Source: Corynebacterium rouxii (GTDB taxonomy: Bacteria; Actinomycetota; Actinomycetes; Mycobacteriales; Mycobacteriaceae). From it: DNA of 64,000 nt. A model generated the notes under the pieces. It was not told where the DNA came from, made no database searches, and saw nothing but the letters and a program-made list of their open reading frames with translations. The position numbers and the translations under genes are program-made. Position 1 is the stretch's first letter. The number at the start of each line of letters is the position of its first letter. The DNA lies in contig NZ_LR738855.1 of NCBI RefSeq assembly GCF_902702935.1, positions 1,612,001 to 1,676,000 of the forward strand, in the 5' to 3' direction. Shown piece after piece: positions 10,271 through 19,809 of the stretch.

Positions 10271-10313
10271 ACAAAAATACACGCTCTGTAGATACTAAAC
10301 CTACAGGGCGTGT
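10271..10313 (-). terminator. terminator of divIVA
   Basis: A 13-bp stem (ACACGCTCTGTAG at 10279-10291 with CTACAGGGCGTGT at 10301-10313, one G-U pair) is followed on the minus strand by GTATTTTTGTTTTC. It ends the divIVA transcript before the ileS promoter. Confidence 0.85.
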
Positions 10314-10335
10314 GCGCTATGTCGTCTCAGAAAAA

Positions 10336-11337
10336 CTAGACGTTCTTCTCTTCTGGGGCCGATGTACCACGGCTTTCCAACTCGTCGAGCTGCGTCTGTA
10401 GCAGAGTCTTGAGGCGAGTACGGTATTCACGCTCGAAGGTCCGCAACTCGGAAATCCGGCTTTCCAAAGCGTTCTGCTGCTGCTTCACCGTCGCCATGAT
10501 CTCAGTGTGCTTACGCTCTGCATCTGCCTGCAAAGCATTAGCCTTCTCCTCAGCCTGGCGAACCTGCGCCTCAGCGCGAGTATTAGCATCCGATAGAGTC
10601 TGAGCGGACTTCTTTTCCGCATCAGAAACGAGTGCTTTGGAACGAGCGTCAGCATCAGCCAACTGCTTCTCAGCCTTCTGGCGGGCATCTGCCAAGGTGG
10701 TCTTTGCCTTTGCCTCTGCATCGGAAACCTGCTTCTCAGCAGCTGCGCGAGCTTCGCTCAGCATCGACTTGGAGTTGCTGTCTGCTTCTGCGGTAAGGCG
10801 GTCAGCCATTTCCTGAGCCATGCTCAAGACCTTTGCTGCCTGCAGATGGGTGTCAACGGTTGCGGCACCACCATCAGTTACAACCGGAGCTGCAGCTGCA
10901 ACTGGCTGTGCCTTAGGAGCCGCAGATGCTGCCACACGTGCAGCCTCTTCAGCCTTCTTAGCGGCTGCCTTCGCAGAGTCAGCCTCTTCACGAGCTGTCT
11001 TCAACTCTGCCTGAGCGCGCTCAGTAGCCTTTTGAGCATCAGCCAGCTTGGCCTGGTACTCAGCAGCGACCTTAGCCTCAATTTCCTTACGCAGCTTAGT
11101 CTCATCTAGGGAGCTCACTGCGGCAGGTGCAGCAGCCGGCTTCGAGTCTTCTGCGCGAGGTGAAGACTGCAACTCTTCAATCTGCTGACGAAGATCATCG
11201 TTTTCTTCTTGAATCTCAGCGAGGGTATCCTCCACCAGATCCAGGAACTGATCGACCTCGTCCTCGTTGTAGCCTCGCTTGCCGATTGGTGGCTTGCTGA
11301 AAGCGACGTTGTGCACATCGGCTGGAGTCAGCGGCAT
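10336..11337 (-). CDS. divIVA: DivIVA/Wag31 polar growth scaffold
   Basis: The protein (333 residues from ATG 11337) begins [17 protein letters not shown], the conserved membrane-binding DivIVA domain, and the first coiled coil runs to about residue 55. A long Ala/Glu/Lys-rich coiled coil with repeated [12 protein letters not shown] heptads fills about residues 75-320. I choose 11337 over the upstream ATG at 11361 because homologues start there and GAAGGGAAGAG precedes it. In corynebacteria DivIVA sits at the cell poles and recruits the peptidoglycan elongation machinery; it is essential for rod shape. It is the last gene of the dcw region. Confidence 0.95.
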   Translation of the reverse strand: MPLTPADVHNVAFSKPPIGKRGYNEDEVDQFLDLVEDTLAEIQEENDDLRQQIEELQSSPRAEDSKPAAAPAAVSSLDETKLRKEIEAKVAAEYQAKLADAQKATERAQAELKTAREEADSAKAAAKKAEEAARVAASAAPKAQPVAAAAPVVTDGGAATVDTHLQAAKVLSMAQEMADRLTAEADSNSKSMLSEARAAAEKQVSDAEAKAKTTLADARQKAEKQLADADARSKALVSDAEKKSAQTLSDANTRAEAQVRQAEEKANALQADAERKHTEIMATVKQQQNALESRISELRTFEREYRTRLKTLLQTQLDELESRGTSAPEEKNV

Positions 11338-11678
11338 GGAACTCTTCCCTTCGAGATTCATCTGCGTACATAAACTTCTTTCACGTACGCGGGCTTATTT
11401 GTTCACATTACGTAGTTCGCGGCATATATGCCAAGATTTTTGCGGAATTTACAACAACAATTCCGTGTGTATCTACTCAGATACTACCGATTCCAGAAAC
11501 TTTTTCCGTGAAACAGGCCCTTGTACGCGGATTTTTTAACAAAACATGCCCGATCGCGACAATTTCGGACATAAGTAGGGCATTCTCACCGAGAACACCC
11601 CCTATTTTGGGTGGACTTTTCGCCCCACCTCATTACCACATCGCTATAGAAGCATGAGATCGCACAATTGCCAAGACA
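11338..11678. other. 341-bp intergenic region upstream of divIVA
   Basis: This gap must hold the divIVA promoter or leader but I find no confident -35/-10 pair. A short stem GGTGG/CCACC lies near 11611-11631 without a following T-run. No gene-like open frame is seen on either strand. Confidence 0.5.
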
Positions 11679-11966
11679 CTACATGGCCACAATGATCGCA
11701 TACTTGATAAAGAAGAGGATGAAAAATAACACCAAAATGGAGACGTCGAGAGCAACGTTTCCCATACGCATTGGCGGAATCCAACGGCGCAGGAATTTCA
11801 CTGGCGGATCCGTGAGCACGAATAAAAATTCGGCAAAGATCATGAACCACCGTGGTGCTTGGAAATTACGAGAAAAGGATCGAATCATCTCAACGATAAT
11901 TCGACCGATAAGTATCAATTCATAGATTTTAATCAAATTAAGGAGAATGCCTAGGACTTCGCGCAC
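11679..11966 (-). CDS. YggT family membrane protein
   Basis: The 95-residue protein has two hydrophobic segments (about residues 5-27 and 70-94) flanking a conserved loop with FLFVLTDPPVKFLRRWIPP, the signature of the YggT/YlmG family. The start is GTG at 11966 behind AAAGG. YggT genes commonly lie between sepF and divIVA in Gram-positive bacteria, exactly as here, and are linked to division-site or polar organisation; the molecular role is not established. Confidence 0.9.
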   Translation of the reverse strand: MREVLGILLNLIKIYELILIGRIIVEMIRSFSRNFQAPRWFMIFAEFLFVLTDPPVKFLRRWIPPMRMGNVALDVSILVLFFILFFIKYAIIVAM

Positions 11967-12162
11967 AACGCACCTTTCACATCAGCAGCACTGAAACTCC
12001 CGCCGCGAATTGACTAGGAGTAGGCATAGAAAAACGCCTTCCTCCATCTAAACCTAAGCCGAGGGACAATGGCAAAGTTTTAGCGAAGAAAAGGCGCTTT
12101 ACTATTAAGGCATGATGTTTCTAAAGTGAGCACTCTTTTCAAGAGATACACACGAGAAACGC

Positions 12163-12612
12163 TTAGTGAATCAGACCAGCAGCATGTTTGAGGTCGTTTT
12201 CATCCACAGACGCCGACTCTGGTACAAGTGCGAAGATACGTCCGTCCAATTTGCGCATCTGACCACGTAGAGCAAAACACAGACCAGCGGCAAAATCGAT
12301 AATGCGCTTTGCTTCGCCCTTATTCATGTCGCTCATGTCAAACACCACTGCGTCGCCATCGCGGAAGGGGTCGCCCACCTTGATTGCAGCATCGGAGTAA
12401 GTGAGAAGGCGGACTGGCACGATGTGAGTTGGCATGGGACGAGCAGCGCGCGGGCGTGCCGAAGCGTAGGTTGGTTCCTCGTAGCGAGGCGCAGAATATG
12501 CCGGAGCCGGTTCATAGCGAGGCTCGTCATAGTACGCGTCGGAATGCTCCATGTACGGATCTGCTTCGCCATCGAGGCCGAAGAAATTCTTGGTCTTCTT
12601 TACAAACGACAT
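12163..12612 (-). CDS. sepF: cell division protein SepF
   Basis: The 149-residue protein has the short amphipathic N-terminal membrane anchor (MSFVKKTKNFFGL), a variable Tyr/Pro/Glu-rich linker (residues about 20-65), and the C-terminal SepF domain with VFDMSDMNKGEAKRIIDFAAGL. SepF tethers FtsZ to the membrane; because corynebacteria lack FtsA, it is the main membrane anchor of the Z-ring. It is located between pgeF and yggT, in the standard ftsZ-pgeF-sepF-yggT-divIVA order. Confidence 0.95.
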   Translation of the reverse strand: MSFVKKTKNFFGLDGEADPYMEHSDAYYDEPRYEPAPAYSAPRYEEPTYASARPRAARPMPTHIVPVRLLTYSDAAIKVGDPFRDGDAVVFDMSDMNKGEAKRIIDFAAGLCFALRGQMRKLDGRIFALVPESASVDENDLKHAAGLIH

Positions 12613-12721
12613 GTTGGTGTCCCCTCTTAAACTGAGCTGCTTCTCATTGATTAAACTACGTGGATTTTTGCCTGTGCCGATAGAGCGACACAGACAAATA
12701 ACAAATCAGATGATTTGATAT

Positions 12722-13462
12722 TTATTTTTGTTCTTCGGGGAGCCAGATAACTCCCGCTTGCCTTCCCGTTTCACCCTCACGGCGATATGAGAAAAAATCT
12801 TGATCTTCAATAGTACAGCGAGGATCTGCGTCAATTGCCCGCACTCCTAGCCCAAGTAATTGCCTAATAAGCCCTTTTCGAACATCAATACCCGTGGTCC
12901 CCTTATGCGTTGTACATATGGAACCTGGCAGATGCTTTTCGACGTCTTCCGCCATCTGTATTGGCACCTCGTAGTTTTTCCCCGAGGCCGCAGCCCCCAT
13001 CAACACGTGCATGTTGTGAGGATTAGCACCCAATGTTGTCATGGCTTCCACTGTTTTTGCGACGATCCCGTTACGAGCGCCCAGCCGCCCTGCATGGACC
13101 GCCGCAATTACACCAGCTTCAGTATCCGAGATAAGTACAGGTACACAATCAGCCACCAAAACACACAATGCAAGACCACGCTCAGTGGTAATTATTGCGT
13201 CAGTAGCAGGTACAACACCGCTGTTTTTATTTGCCTCATCTACCACAGTCACAGTGTTGGAATGTATTTGCTCCATCCACACCAGCGACGTTTTCGGTAA
13301 ACCAATTATCGAGGCGAGACGCTTACGATTAGCAGCCACAGATGCTGGGTCATCACCCACGTGATCGCCAAGGTTAAAAGAGCTAAATGGCGGTTGCGAT
13401 ACCCCTCCTAATCGATTGGTGAAAACCTTACGAACAGGACGGTTGTGCACAGATGTACTCAT
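12722..13462 (-). CDS. pgeF: PgeF/YfiH-type laccase-domain protein
   Basis: The 246-residue protein belongs to the multicopper polyphenol oxidase/laccase-domain family. Conserved metal-ligand regions are visible: MEQIHSNTV (about residue 64), LVADCVPVL (about 103) and AAVHAGRLG (about 119). Family members have been described as purine nucleoside phosphorylases/deaminases and as peptidoglycan-editing factors, so the physiological role remains open. Its ATG overlaps the ftsZ stop by one base, so it is translationally coupled to ftsZ. Confidence 0.88.
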   Translation of the reverse strand: MSTSVHNRPVRKVFTNRLGGVSQPPFSSFNLGDHVGDDPASVAANRKRLASIIGLPKTSLVWMEQIHSNTVTVVDEANKNSGVVPATDAIITTERGLALCVLVADCVPVLISDTEAGVIAAVHAGRLGARNGIVAKTVEAMTTLGANPHNMHVLMGAAASGKNYEVPIQMAEDVEKHLPGSICTTHKGTTGIDVRKGLIRQLLGLGVRAIDADPRCTIEDQDFFSYRREGETGRQAGVIWLPEEQK

Positions 13463-14697
13463 TAGCGTAGGAAGTCTGGAATATCGAGATCGTCATCGAA
13501 GTCATCAGAACGCCGATCACGATAGGATTCGCGAGGCTCCGAGCGGCGCGTGTACATTCCCTCAGAATCATGGGAAGTGCGTCGCGGAGCAGGTTCCTCA
13601 TTCAAGCGATGACGAGGAGCGCTATCCGAATCTCCGAACAACGACGTCGAAGCAGAACGATCAGGCGCAGGAGTTGGATTGGTTTCCATCGCGGGTGCTG
13701 GTTGTGAAGCAGCTGGCTGCACAGCTTCGCGTTGACGATCGAGGGAATTCTTTTCACCGTCAAAACCAGTAGCAATCACGGTAATACGAACCTCGTCGCC
13801 GAGGTTGTCGTCGAAAATCGTTCCGAAGATGAGGTTAACATCCTCATCTGCTTTTTCTTGGACCATGGATGCTGCCTCGTTGACTTCTTGCAGACCCAGG
13901 TCTGAGCCACCTGCAACGGAAAGCAAAACTCCCTTGGCGCCTTCCATCGTGGATTCCAGTAGTGGTGAGTTAATTGCTTGTTCAGCAGCAGTGAGCACTC
14001 GATTCTCACCAGATGCAGAACCAACGCCCATCAAGGCGGAGCCCGCATCGTGCATAACAGAGCGGACGTCGGCGAAGTCAACGTTAATCAGACCAGGAAT
14101 GGTAATCAGATCGGTAATACCTTGGACACCATTGTGAAGCACGCGGTCTGCTTCGTGGAACGCATCAACCATGGTGATATTGGCGTCGCCAAGCTGAAGT
14201 AGGCGATCATTGGGAATAACGATGAGCGTGTCGCAAACTTCACGCAGTGCATCGATTCCTTCCATTGCTTGGCGGGTACGGCGTGGCCCCTCAAACTTGA
14301 ACGGACGTGTCACCACGCCGACGGTAAGTGCACCCAAGCGTTTAGCGATTCCCGCAACTACTGGCGCCGCACCGGTACCAGTACCGCCACCTTCACCGGC
14401 AGTAACGAAGACCATGTCCGCCCCTTTAAGGGTTTCTTCAATCTCGTTTTTGTGATCTTCTGCTGATGCACGTCCAACTTCAGGGTTTGCACCAGCACCA
14501 AGGCCGCGAGTAGCTTCTCGCCCGATGTCGAGCTTGACATCGGCATCAGAGAACATCAATGCCTGAGAGTCGGTGTTGACCGCAATAAACTCAACACCTT
14601 TTAGTCCCTCTTCGATCATTCGGTTAACGGCGTTTACACCGCCGCCGCCGACACCAACAACCTTGATTACGGCGAGGTAATTATCTGGGGAAGTCAT
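13462..14697 (-). CDS. ftsZ: cell division GTPase FtsZ
   Basis: The 411-residue tubulin homologue polymerises into the Z-ring. The nucleotide-binding loop [10 protein letters not shown] is at about residue 104-113, the N-terminal [10 protein letters not shown] at about 15-24, and the T7-loop region [11 protein letters not shown] at about 204. The disordered linker (about 320-395) is Pro/Arg/Asp rich, and the C-terminal peptide [10 protein letters not shown] is the conserved docking site for partners such as SepF and FtsW. A terminator after ftsQ and a 390-base gap upstream mean it is transcribed from its own promoter. Confidence 0.98.
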   Translation of the reverse strand: MTSPDNYLAVIKVVGVGGGGVNAVNRMIEEGLKGVEFIAVNTDSQALMFSDADVKLDIGREATRGLGAGANPEVGRASAEDHKNEIEETLKGADMVFVTAGEGGGTGTGAAPVVAGIAKRLGALTVGVVTRPFKFEGPRRTRQAMEGIDALREVCDTLIVIPNDRLLQLGDANITMVDAFHEADRVLHNGVQGITDLITIPGLINVDFADVRSVMHDAGSALMGVGSASGENRVLTAAEQAINSPLLESTMEGAKGVLLSVAGGSDLGLQEVNEAASMVQEKADEDVNLIFGTIFDDNLGDEVRITVIATGFDGEKNSLDRQREAVQPAASQPAPAMETNPTPAPDRSASTSLFGDSDSAPRHRLNEEPAPRRTSHDSEGMYTRRSEPRESYRDRRSDDFDDDLDIPDFLR

Positions 14698-14990
14698 TAA
14701 GAGACTCGCCTTTCACTTTTGTGGGAAAACGTTCACTTGCGATGCACCGATTGCCCCGCCGCACCCCACAGACACCATGGAGAGCAGCATTGCTTCAACA
14801 ACAACGCACTTCCATCTATCTTGAGGGAAAAATACGCCAAGGTGGCGGACATTTTCGGCGGCGTGTCTAGACTCTAAAGCTTTACTTTAGGGTTTTGACA
14901 TGCGGAAACATGCATCACATGAGGATCCACACTACACCACTTGCGCCCCACCTTTATCTTTAAGAATCATCTCATCGAGATACATAAAAA
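14698..14990 (-). promoter_or_regulatory. ftsZ upstream region with candidate promoter
   Basis: About 290 bases lie between the ftsQ terminator and ftsZ, with no gene in them. A possible promoter on the minus strand is TGTCAA, 18 bases, TAGAGT (about 14872-14901), overlapping the inverted repeat CTAAAG (14874-14879)/CTTTAG (14885-14890). Three ACATG copies spaced 9-10 bases occur at about 14898-14922. A long 5' leader to ftsZ is implied. The promoter call is by eye only. Confidence 0.4.
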
Positions 14991-15018
14991 ACAGGCGTGG
15001 CGCCATGGCCACACCTGT
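14982..15018 (-). terminator. terminator after ftsQ
   Basis: An 11-bp stem (14991-15001 with 15008-15018, one G-U pair) is followed on the minus strand by CCTGTTTTTTATG, a proper intrinsic terminator. It separates the long mraZ-ftsQ gene run from ftsZ. Confidence 0.85.
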
Positions 15019-15087
15019 GCAAGACTAAAGGAAATTACACCTTTTGAATGACCCCATAGATTCTCGGTGAGAAGGGATCACAAAGTT

Positions 15088-15744
15088 CTAACGGAGGGCT
15101 ATCACCGGTGCTCCACTGATATCAAGACGCTGTTCTGCTCTACTCAAAGCAATCATTAACGTTGCCGCTTTATCATGAGCCGACTCCGACGAGCCCCAAA
15201 AAATCTGCCGTCCATCATGCAACACAAGATTTAACGAATAACGATCCGGTGCCTCGATATGATCGATGGTGGAACGAACTCCTAGATCAATAGCTGAAAT
15301 AGTCTCCGCCACAGCAGAAAGAACCTCGGGGTCATCCTGCGATAGGCTCGTGACTCTTACTGAGCCTTCAGAAGGCGAATCAATAGCAAACGCACGACCT
15401 TTTTCATCAAAAAGATGTTGCCCATCGCTACGATCCACAAACCCCACATCGGTTCGTTCGACAACCTCAATACGAACCGTGTTGGGGAATAACCGTGTTA
15501 CCGTAGCCGAACGTACCCAAGGAAGTTGTATGACGCTTCCTGCAGCATCATGAGCTGCAACTCGAACAATGTTGGTACCTTTTGCAATCCCACTTGCAGT
15601 TTCAACGTCTTCTGCAGAGCTACGCACAGCACCATCAATCTCGAATTTTTGGACGGTCATGATGGGAAAAGCCCACAGGCAACCGCCAGCAATCGCCACA
15701 ATAAGCAGCACGATGCTACTCACAATGGCAATACGCTTTTTCAT
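15088..15744 (-). CDS. ftsQ: cell division protein FtsQ
   Basis: The 218-residue bitopic protein has a very short cytoplasmic end (MKKR), a membrane helix at about residues 5-27, a POTRA domain ([19 protein letters not shown] and on to about residue 95) with the [16 protein letters not shown] signature, and a C-terminal beta domain. It links the cytoplasmic and extracytoplasmic parts of the divisome with FtsL/FtsB. Its ATG overlaps the murC stop in ATGA. The cytoplasmic tail is much shorter than in mycobacterial FtsQ. Confidence 0.93.
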   Translation of the reverse strand: MKKRIAIVSSIVLLIVAIAGGCLWAFPIMTVQKFEIDGAVRSSAEDVETASGIAKGTNIVRVAAHDAAGSVIQLPWVRSATVTRLFPNTVRIEVVERTDVGFVDRSDGQHLFDEKGRAFAIDSPSEGSVRVTSLSQDDPEVLSAVAETISAIDLGVRSTIDHIEAPDRYSLNLVLHDGRQIFWGSSESAHDKAATLMIALSRAEQRLDISGAPVIALR

Positions 15745-17174
15745 TCGCTCTCCCGTAACGCAGTAAGGATTTCGTCGGCAAGCATGGTCACGCTACCGGC
15801 GCCCATAGTGACGATAATATCGTTGGGCTGGGCAATCTTTTTCACCTGCGCCGCAACTGCCGAGAAGTTGGGCTCAAAGACGACAGGTATTGTCATTTTG
15901 TCCGAAATAATACGCGAATCCACGCCTTCAACAGGCTGCTCGCGCGCACCAAAAATGTCGAGGATCACTGCATGATCGGCAAGCGATAATGCCTCAGCAA
16001 ATTCAGCAGCAAATTCCAACGTACGAGAATAAAGATGTGGCTGAAAAACCACCACGACTCGCCCAATATCACGCGCTTCCTGCTGCTGCCGTGCAGCTTT
16101 AAGAACGGCTGTCACCTCAGTCGGATGATGTGCGTAGTCGTCATAGACTTCTACATCGTGAAATGCTCCACCAGAAACACGACCATGGAATTCAAAACGC
16201 CGACGAACACCACTAAAATCACTAATACCAGCAGCGAGTCGTTCCAATTCAGCACCGGCGGTCACGCCCGCAGTCAAAGCTGCACATGCGTTGAGCACCA
16301 TGTGGTGTCCAGGAATACGTATAATCACATCAACCGTATCGTCCCCAACTGTGATACGAGCGCGGGTACCAGCGGGCCCAACTTCCGTGTGCTCAACAAC
16401 GGTAAGGGCTACATCTGGATACTGTTGGGCTGCAGCAGATGACCCATAGCCGCGAACCGTCATACGATCTTTAAACTTCTCCCCCAATGCCGCAGCATGC
16501 GGATCATCCAAACACACAATAAGTGTTCCGCCTGGCTGGACACGCTCAGCAAAGTCATCAAACACCTTGAAATAGGCTTCAGAAGTTTTAAAGAAATCCA
16601 AGTGATCTGGCTCGATATTTGTCACTACTGCGATGTCTGGCTTATACCGCAGCAACGAAGCATCCGATTCATCGGCCTCCGCCACAAAAGCTTCGCCGGT
16701 ACCATCATGGGCATTCGTTCCGGCTTTGTTCAGCTGCCCACCAATTGCAAAGCTAGGATCTTTTCCAGCCGCTTGAAGCGCAACTACAGTCATCGATGTC
16801 GTGGAAGTCTTGCCGTGAGTACCTGCAATAAGAACTTGCTGGTGCCCCTCCATAAGCTCGCCCAAAAGGTCCGATCGCCGAATAACAGGAATGTTATTGA
16901 CATGTGCTTCTTGCAGCTCAGGGTTATCTTGTGGGATCGCAGCAAAGGAAGTTACAACTACCGTCGGCATAGAACCAGAGACCGCTAGATTTTCAGCTTT
17001 ATGCCCTACCGCAATCGTCGCTCCCATTGCTCGAAGTGCAGCCACCGGACGAGATTCCTTAACATCGGAACCACTGACAACGCTGCCGCGAGACAACAAG
17101 ATGCGCGCTACTCCCGACATGCCCGCTCCGCCGATTCCGATCATATGGACACGGCTTAAGTCGATTGAATTCAT
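15741..17174 (-). CDS. murC: UDP-N-acetylmuramate--L-alanine ligase
   Basis: The 477-residue Mur ligase adds L-Ala to UDP-MurNAc, the first cytoplasmic step of the stem peptide. The Rossmann motif [10 protein letters not shown] is at about residue 12-21, the ATP loop [10 protein letters not shown] at about 118-127, and the central [10 protein letters not shown] follows at about 165. The C-terminal domain contains [19 protein letters not shown] precedes ATG 17174. Downstream ftsQ overlaps by 4 bases; murG lies 19 bases upstream. Confidence 0.97.
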   Translation of the reverse strand: MNSIDLSRVHMIGIGGAGMSGVARILLSRGSVVSGSDVKESRPVAALRAMGATIAVGHKAENLAVSGSMPTVVVTSFAAIPQDNPELQEAHVNNIPVIRRSDLLGELMEGHQQVLIAGTHGKTSTTSMTVVALQAAGKDPSFAIGGQLNKAGTNAHDGTGEAFVAEADESDASLLRYKPDIAVVTNIEPDHLDFFKTSEAYFKVFDDFAERVQPGGTLIVCLDDPHAAALGEKFKDRMTVRGYGSSAAAQQYPDVALTVVEHTEVGPAGTRARITVGDDTVDVIIRIPGHHMVLNACAALTAGVTAGAELERLAAGISDFSGVRRRFEFHGRVSGGAFHDVEVYDDYAHHPTEVTAVLKAARQQQEARDIGRVVVVFQPHLYSRTLEFAAEFAEALSLADHAVILDIFGAREQPVEGVDSRIISDKMTIPVVFEPNFSAVAAQVKKIAQPNDIIVTMGAGSVTMLADEILTALRESE

Positions 17175-17192
17175 GTTCTATCTCTTCTGTTT

Positions 17193-18278
17193 TTATTTGT
17201 TGCGATCGTGATTTTTCACAATGGAATAGATGATGTCAGCAATCGTCTCCGCAGCGTTAGCAGTGCCAGATTCCTTAGCTGCGGTAATCATGGTGGTGTA
17301 GGTTTCTTGATCACCTAAAATTTTGGCAACCAATGAGCTAAATGCCTCACCATTAAATTCAGAATCCGCAACCAATACCGCTGCGCCTTCCTCAACTAAC
17401 GGTTGTGCGTTAAGGCCCTGCTCACCATTACCGTGCGGTAATGGCACATAAATGGCAGGAACTCCAGCAGCAGTATTTTCCGCTACTGTCATTGCACCAC
17501 TACGACCGATCACAAGATCTGCGATGGCATAGGCGGCGGCCATATCGTCGATATATGCCACTGGCACATAGCGCTCTTGTGCCTCAGGAGCAGAATTCTT
17601 ACGCCCATATGCATGGAGAACTTGAACGTCCGGATCAGCTAACACCGCATCGATACCTTCTGCCACGGCAGCGTTAATGGAACGGGCACCCTGGGAACCA
17701 CCGGTGATCAAGATGGTTTTCTTCTTTGGATCCAGACCCCACAATTGTTGTGCTCGTTCCAATGCGGTGTTGTCGCCGGACAATGACGATCGGATGGGGA
17801 TTCCCACGACAGTTCCTGGCATGCCGGAGTTAGCTACCGCGTTAAGTCCCATACCGCCGAGCCGAACGCCAAGCTTGTTGGCCATACCGGAGCGAGCGTT
17901 AGCCTCGTGAACGATAAACGGAATTTTTTGAAGTTTTGCTGCAATATACGCAGGCGCTGCTACGTATCCGCCGAATCCGATGACCACATCGGTATCGAAT
18001 TCTTTTAAGATCTTGCGGGTTTGAGAAATTGTTGCCAATAGTCGAAACGGCAACTTGAACAAATCTGCATTTATTTTTCGTGGAACTGGCACTGGGTTGA
18101 TCAGTCGTAGTTCAAATCCGCGTTCAGGGACAATCGACGTTTCCAGTCCTTTTGTCGTGCCAAGTGCGACAACCTCTGCACCTCGTTGACGTAGCGACTC
18201 TGCCACGGCAAGCGCTGGCTCAATATGCCCCGCGGTGCCGCCACCTGCGACTACGACTCGTGGAGTGTTCACTTTCAT
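17193..18278 (-). CDS. murG: lipid II synthase MurG (GlcNAc transferase)
   Basis: The 361-residue GT-B glycosyltransferase transfers GlcNAc from UDP-GlcNAc to lipid I on the inner membrane face. The N-terminal glycine loop GGGTAGHIEPALA (about residue 12-24), the second loop GGSQGARSIN (about 192) and a C-terminal donor-binding stretch RSGAMTVAENTAAGVPAI (about 259) are all visible. The start ATG overlaps the ftsW stop codon (ATGA), indicating coupling of the lipid II flipping/polymerising and synthesising proteins. Confidence 0.97.
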   Translation of the reverse strand: MKVNTPRVVVAGGGTAGHIEPALAVAESLRQRGAEVVALGTTKGLETSIVPERGFELRLINPVPVPRKINADLFKLPFRLLATISQTRKILKEFDTDVVIGFGGYVAAPAYIAAKLQKIPFIVHEANARSGMANKLGVRLGGMGLNAVANSGMPGTVVGIPIRSSLSGDNTALERAQQLWGLDPKKKTILITGGSQGARSINAAVAEGIDAVLADPDVQVLHAYGRKNSAPEAQERYVPVAYIDDMAAAYAIADLVIGRSGAMTVAENTAAGVPAIYVPLPHGNGEQGLNAQPLVEEGAAVLVADSEFNGEAFSSLVAKILGDQETYTTMITAAKESGTANAAETIADIIYSIVKNHDRNK

Positions 18279-19783
18279 CTTCTCCTGCGTTTGTTGTCTT
18301 GTGGATAATTTCGACGTCGAGGTTGGCGCTGTGCTCCCCGCTGCTTGTCGACGCTACCAGTTCTATCGCGGTCACTCGAACCCCAAGTACCTGTTGAACT
18401 TTGGCGGTAACTCACTCGCTCATTGCGCTCGATCTTCGGCGGTTGCCTCTTAGGAGCTCCCGACTGGCGTGTTCCTTGTGAAGATCGCCGTGTAGAACGA
18501 CGTGTCCGGATATCGGATACATCCGGCTCCCGCAAGAACAACACTCGGTCCAAGGCTGGCCGTCCATAGGACTGCATCGCTGAAATCGCTTCGGGCTCAT
18601 AACGCGCACAGTTTGCAATCAAACCCAACGCCGCCAGTGTAATCACCGCAGAACTACCACCTGCGGAAATCAAAGGAAGTTGAATACCAGTAACCGGAAG
18701 AATGCCAATCACATAGGCCATGTTGATAAAAGCCTGCAAAGAAATACCCGCGGCAAGAGTAGCAACAGAAAGAGAAAGGAAATTGTCTTTAATTCTTAGC
18801 GCAATTCTTAACGCAATCAGCAGGAGCGCAGTAAATAATCCGATGATGATGGCAGCCCCGACAAAACCGAGTTCTTCTCCAACAATGGCAAAAATGAAGT
18901 CGTTTTTCGCCTCTGGAAGATAAAACCATTTCGCTCGTGACTGTCCGATTCCCAGTCCTGTGAAGGATCCGTCGGCAAGCGATAAAATGCCTTGATAAGA
19001 CTGATATGCCACACCGTCGATATCATCAAATCGACCAAAAAGCGCATCCATAAAAACCGTGATGCGGTGACCGCGATATCCATGCATTGTGACTGCCAAA
19101 ACGAAAGCTACGCCAGAAATTGTCAACGCTGTAACAATCAAGCCCCGTGGAAGCCCTGCAAATACGAGCATGATCAATGTGAGAAATCCGAGCATTGCCG
19201 TCATACCAAGATCCCCCTCAGCCATGACTAATGCACAGGTGAAACCAGCAATGACCGCAAACATCGCGCGGCGATCAAAATCAATCCCATAAAAGCGGAG
19301 GTACACCTTAGGTTTACGGGTGAGAAAACTTGCTCCCCAAATGGCTAAGGCCACACGAGCGATCTCTGATGGCTGAATGTTGACGGGCCCAAGTGGAATC
19401 CATGACTGCGACCCGACCTGTTCTTTACCCGTACCGATGCCAGGAATTAACACCACGATGAGAAGAAGAATCGAAATGCGCATCAGCCACACGGCATATT
19501 TTCGAACTTGGCGCGGTGGCATCTGCATGACGCCGATCATGGCGATAAAACCGATAACAATGAGCAAAATCTGCTTGGTAGCGTAAGTCCACGCGCTACC
19601 GGTTTCTGAAACAGAGGTTGCCATCGACGAGGTAACCACCATCAAAACGCCAGTGAGCACCAACAAGGCGATAACGAACATCACGATGTAATAATCCGTC
19701 AGCGGTCGGCGCATCATTTCGCCCAAAAAACTCGCTATCCGGTCACGAACCCGAGAGCCACGATTCGAAATGTTGGTGCTCAT
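18275..19783 (-). CDS. ftsW: SEDS peptidoglycan glycosyltransferase FtsW
   Basis: I place the start at ATG 19783 because GAGGAG lies 7 bases before it; the open frame upstream begins at a TTG that would overlap this site. The protein then has 502 residues with about ten membrane helices and SEDS motifs including PSEIARVALAIW and LPLISAGGSS. FtsW polymerises septal glycan with its partner FtsI. The C-terminal cytoplasmic tail of roughly 100 residues is unusually long and strongly basic (ends in NKRRRR). Confidence 0.95.
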   Translation of the reverse strand: MSTNISNRGSRVRDRIASFLGEMMRRPLTDYYIVMFVIALLVLTGVLMVVTSSMATSVSETGSAWTYATKQILLIVIGFIAMIGVMQMPPRQVRKYAVWLMRISILLLIVVLIPGIGTGKEQVGSQSWIPLGPVNIQPSEIARVALAIWGASFLTRKPKVYLRFYGIDFDRRAMFAVIAGFTCALVMAEGDLGMTAMLGFLTLIMLVFAGLPRGLIVTALTISGVAFVLAVTMHGYRGHRITVFMDALFGRFDDIDGVAYQSYQGILSLADGSFTGLGIGQSRAKWFYLPEAKNDFIFAIVGEELGFVGAAIIIGLFTALLLIALRIALRIKDNFLSLSVATLAAGISLQAFINMAYVIGILPVTGIQLPLISAGGSSAVITLAALGLIANCARYEPEAISAMQSYGRPALDRVLFLREPDVSDIRTRRSTRRSSQGTRQSGAPKRQPPKIERNERVSYRQSSTGTWGSSDRDRTGSVDKQRGAQRQPRRRNYPQDNKRRRR

Positions 19784-19809
19784 TGTGGTGCTCCTCACCG
19801 ACAAAAATG

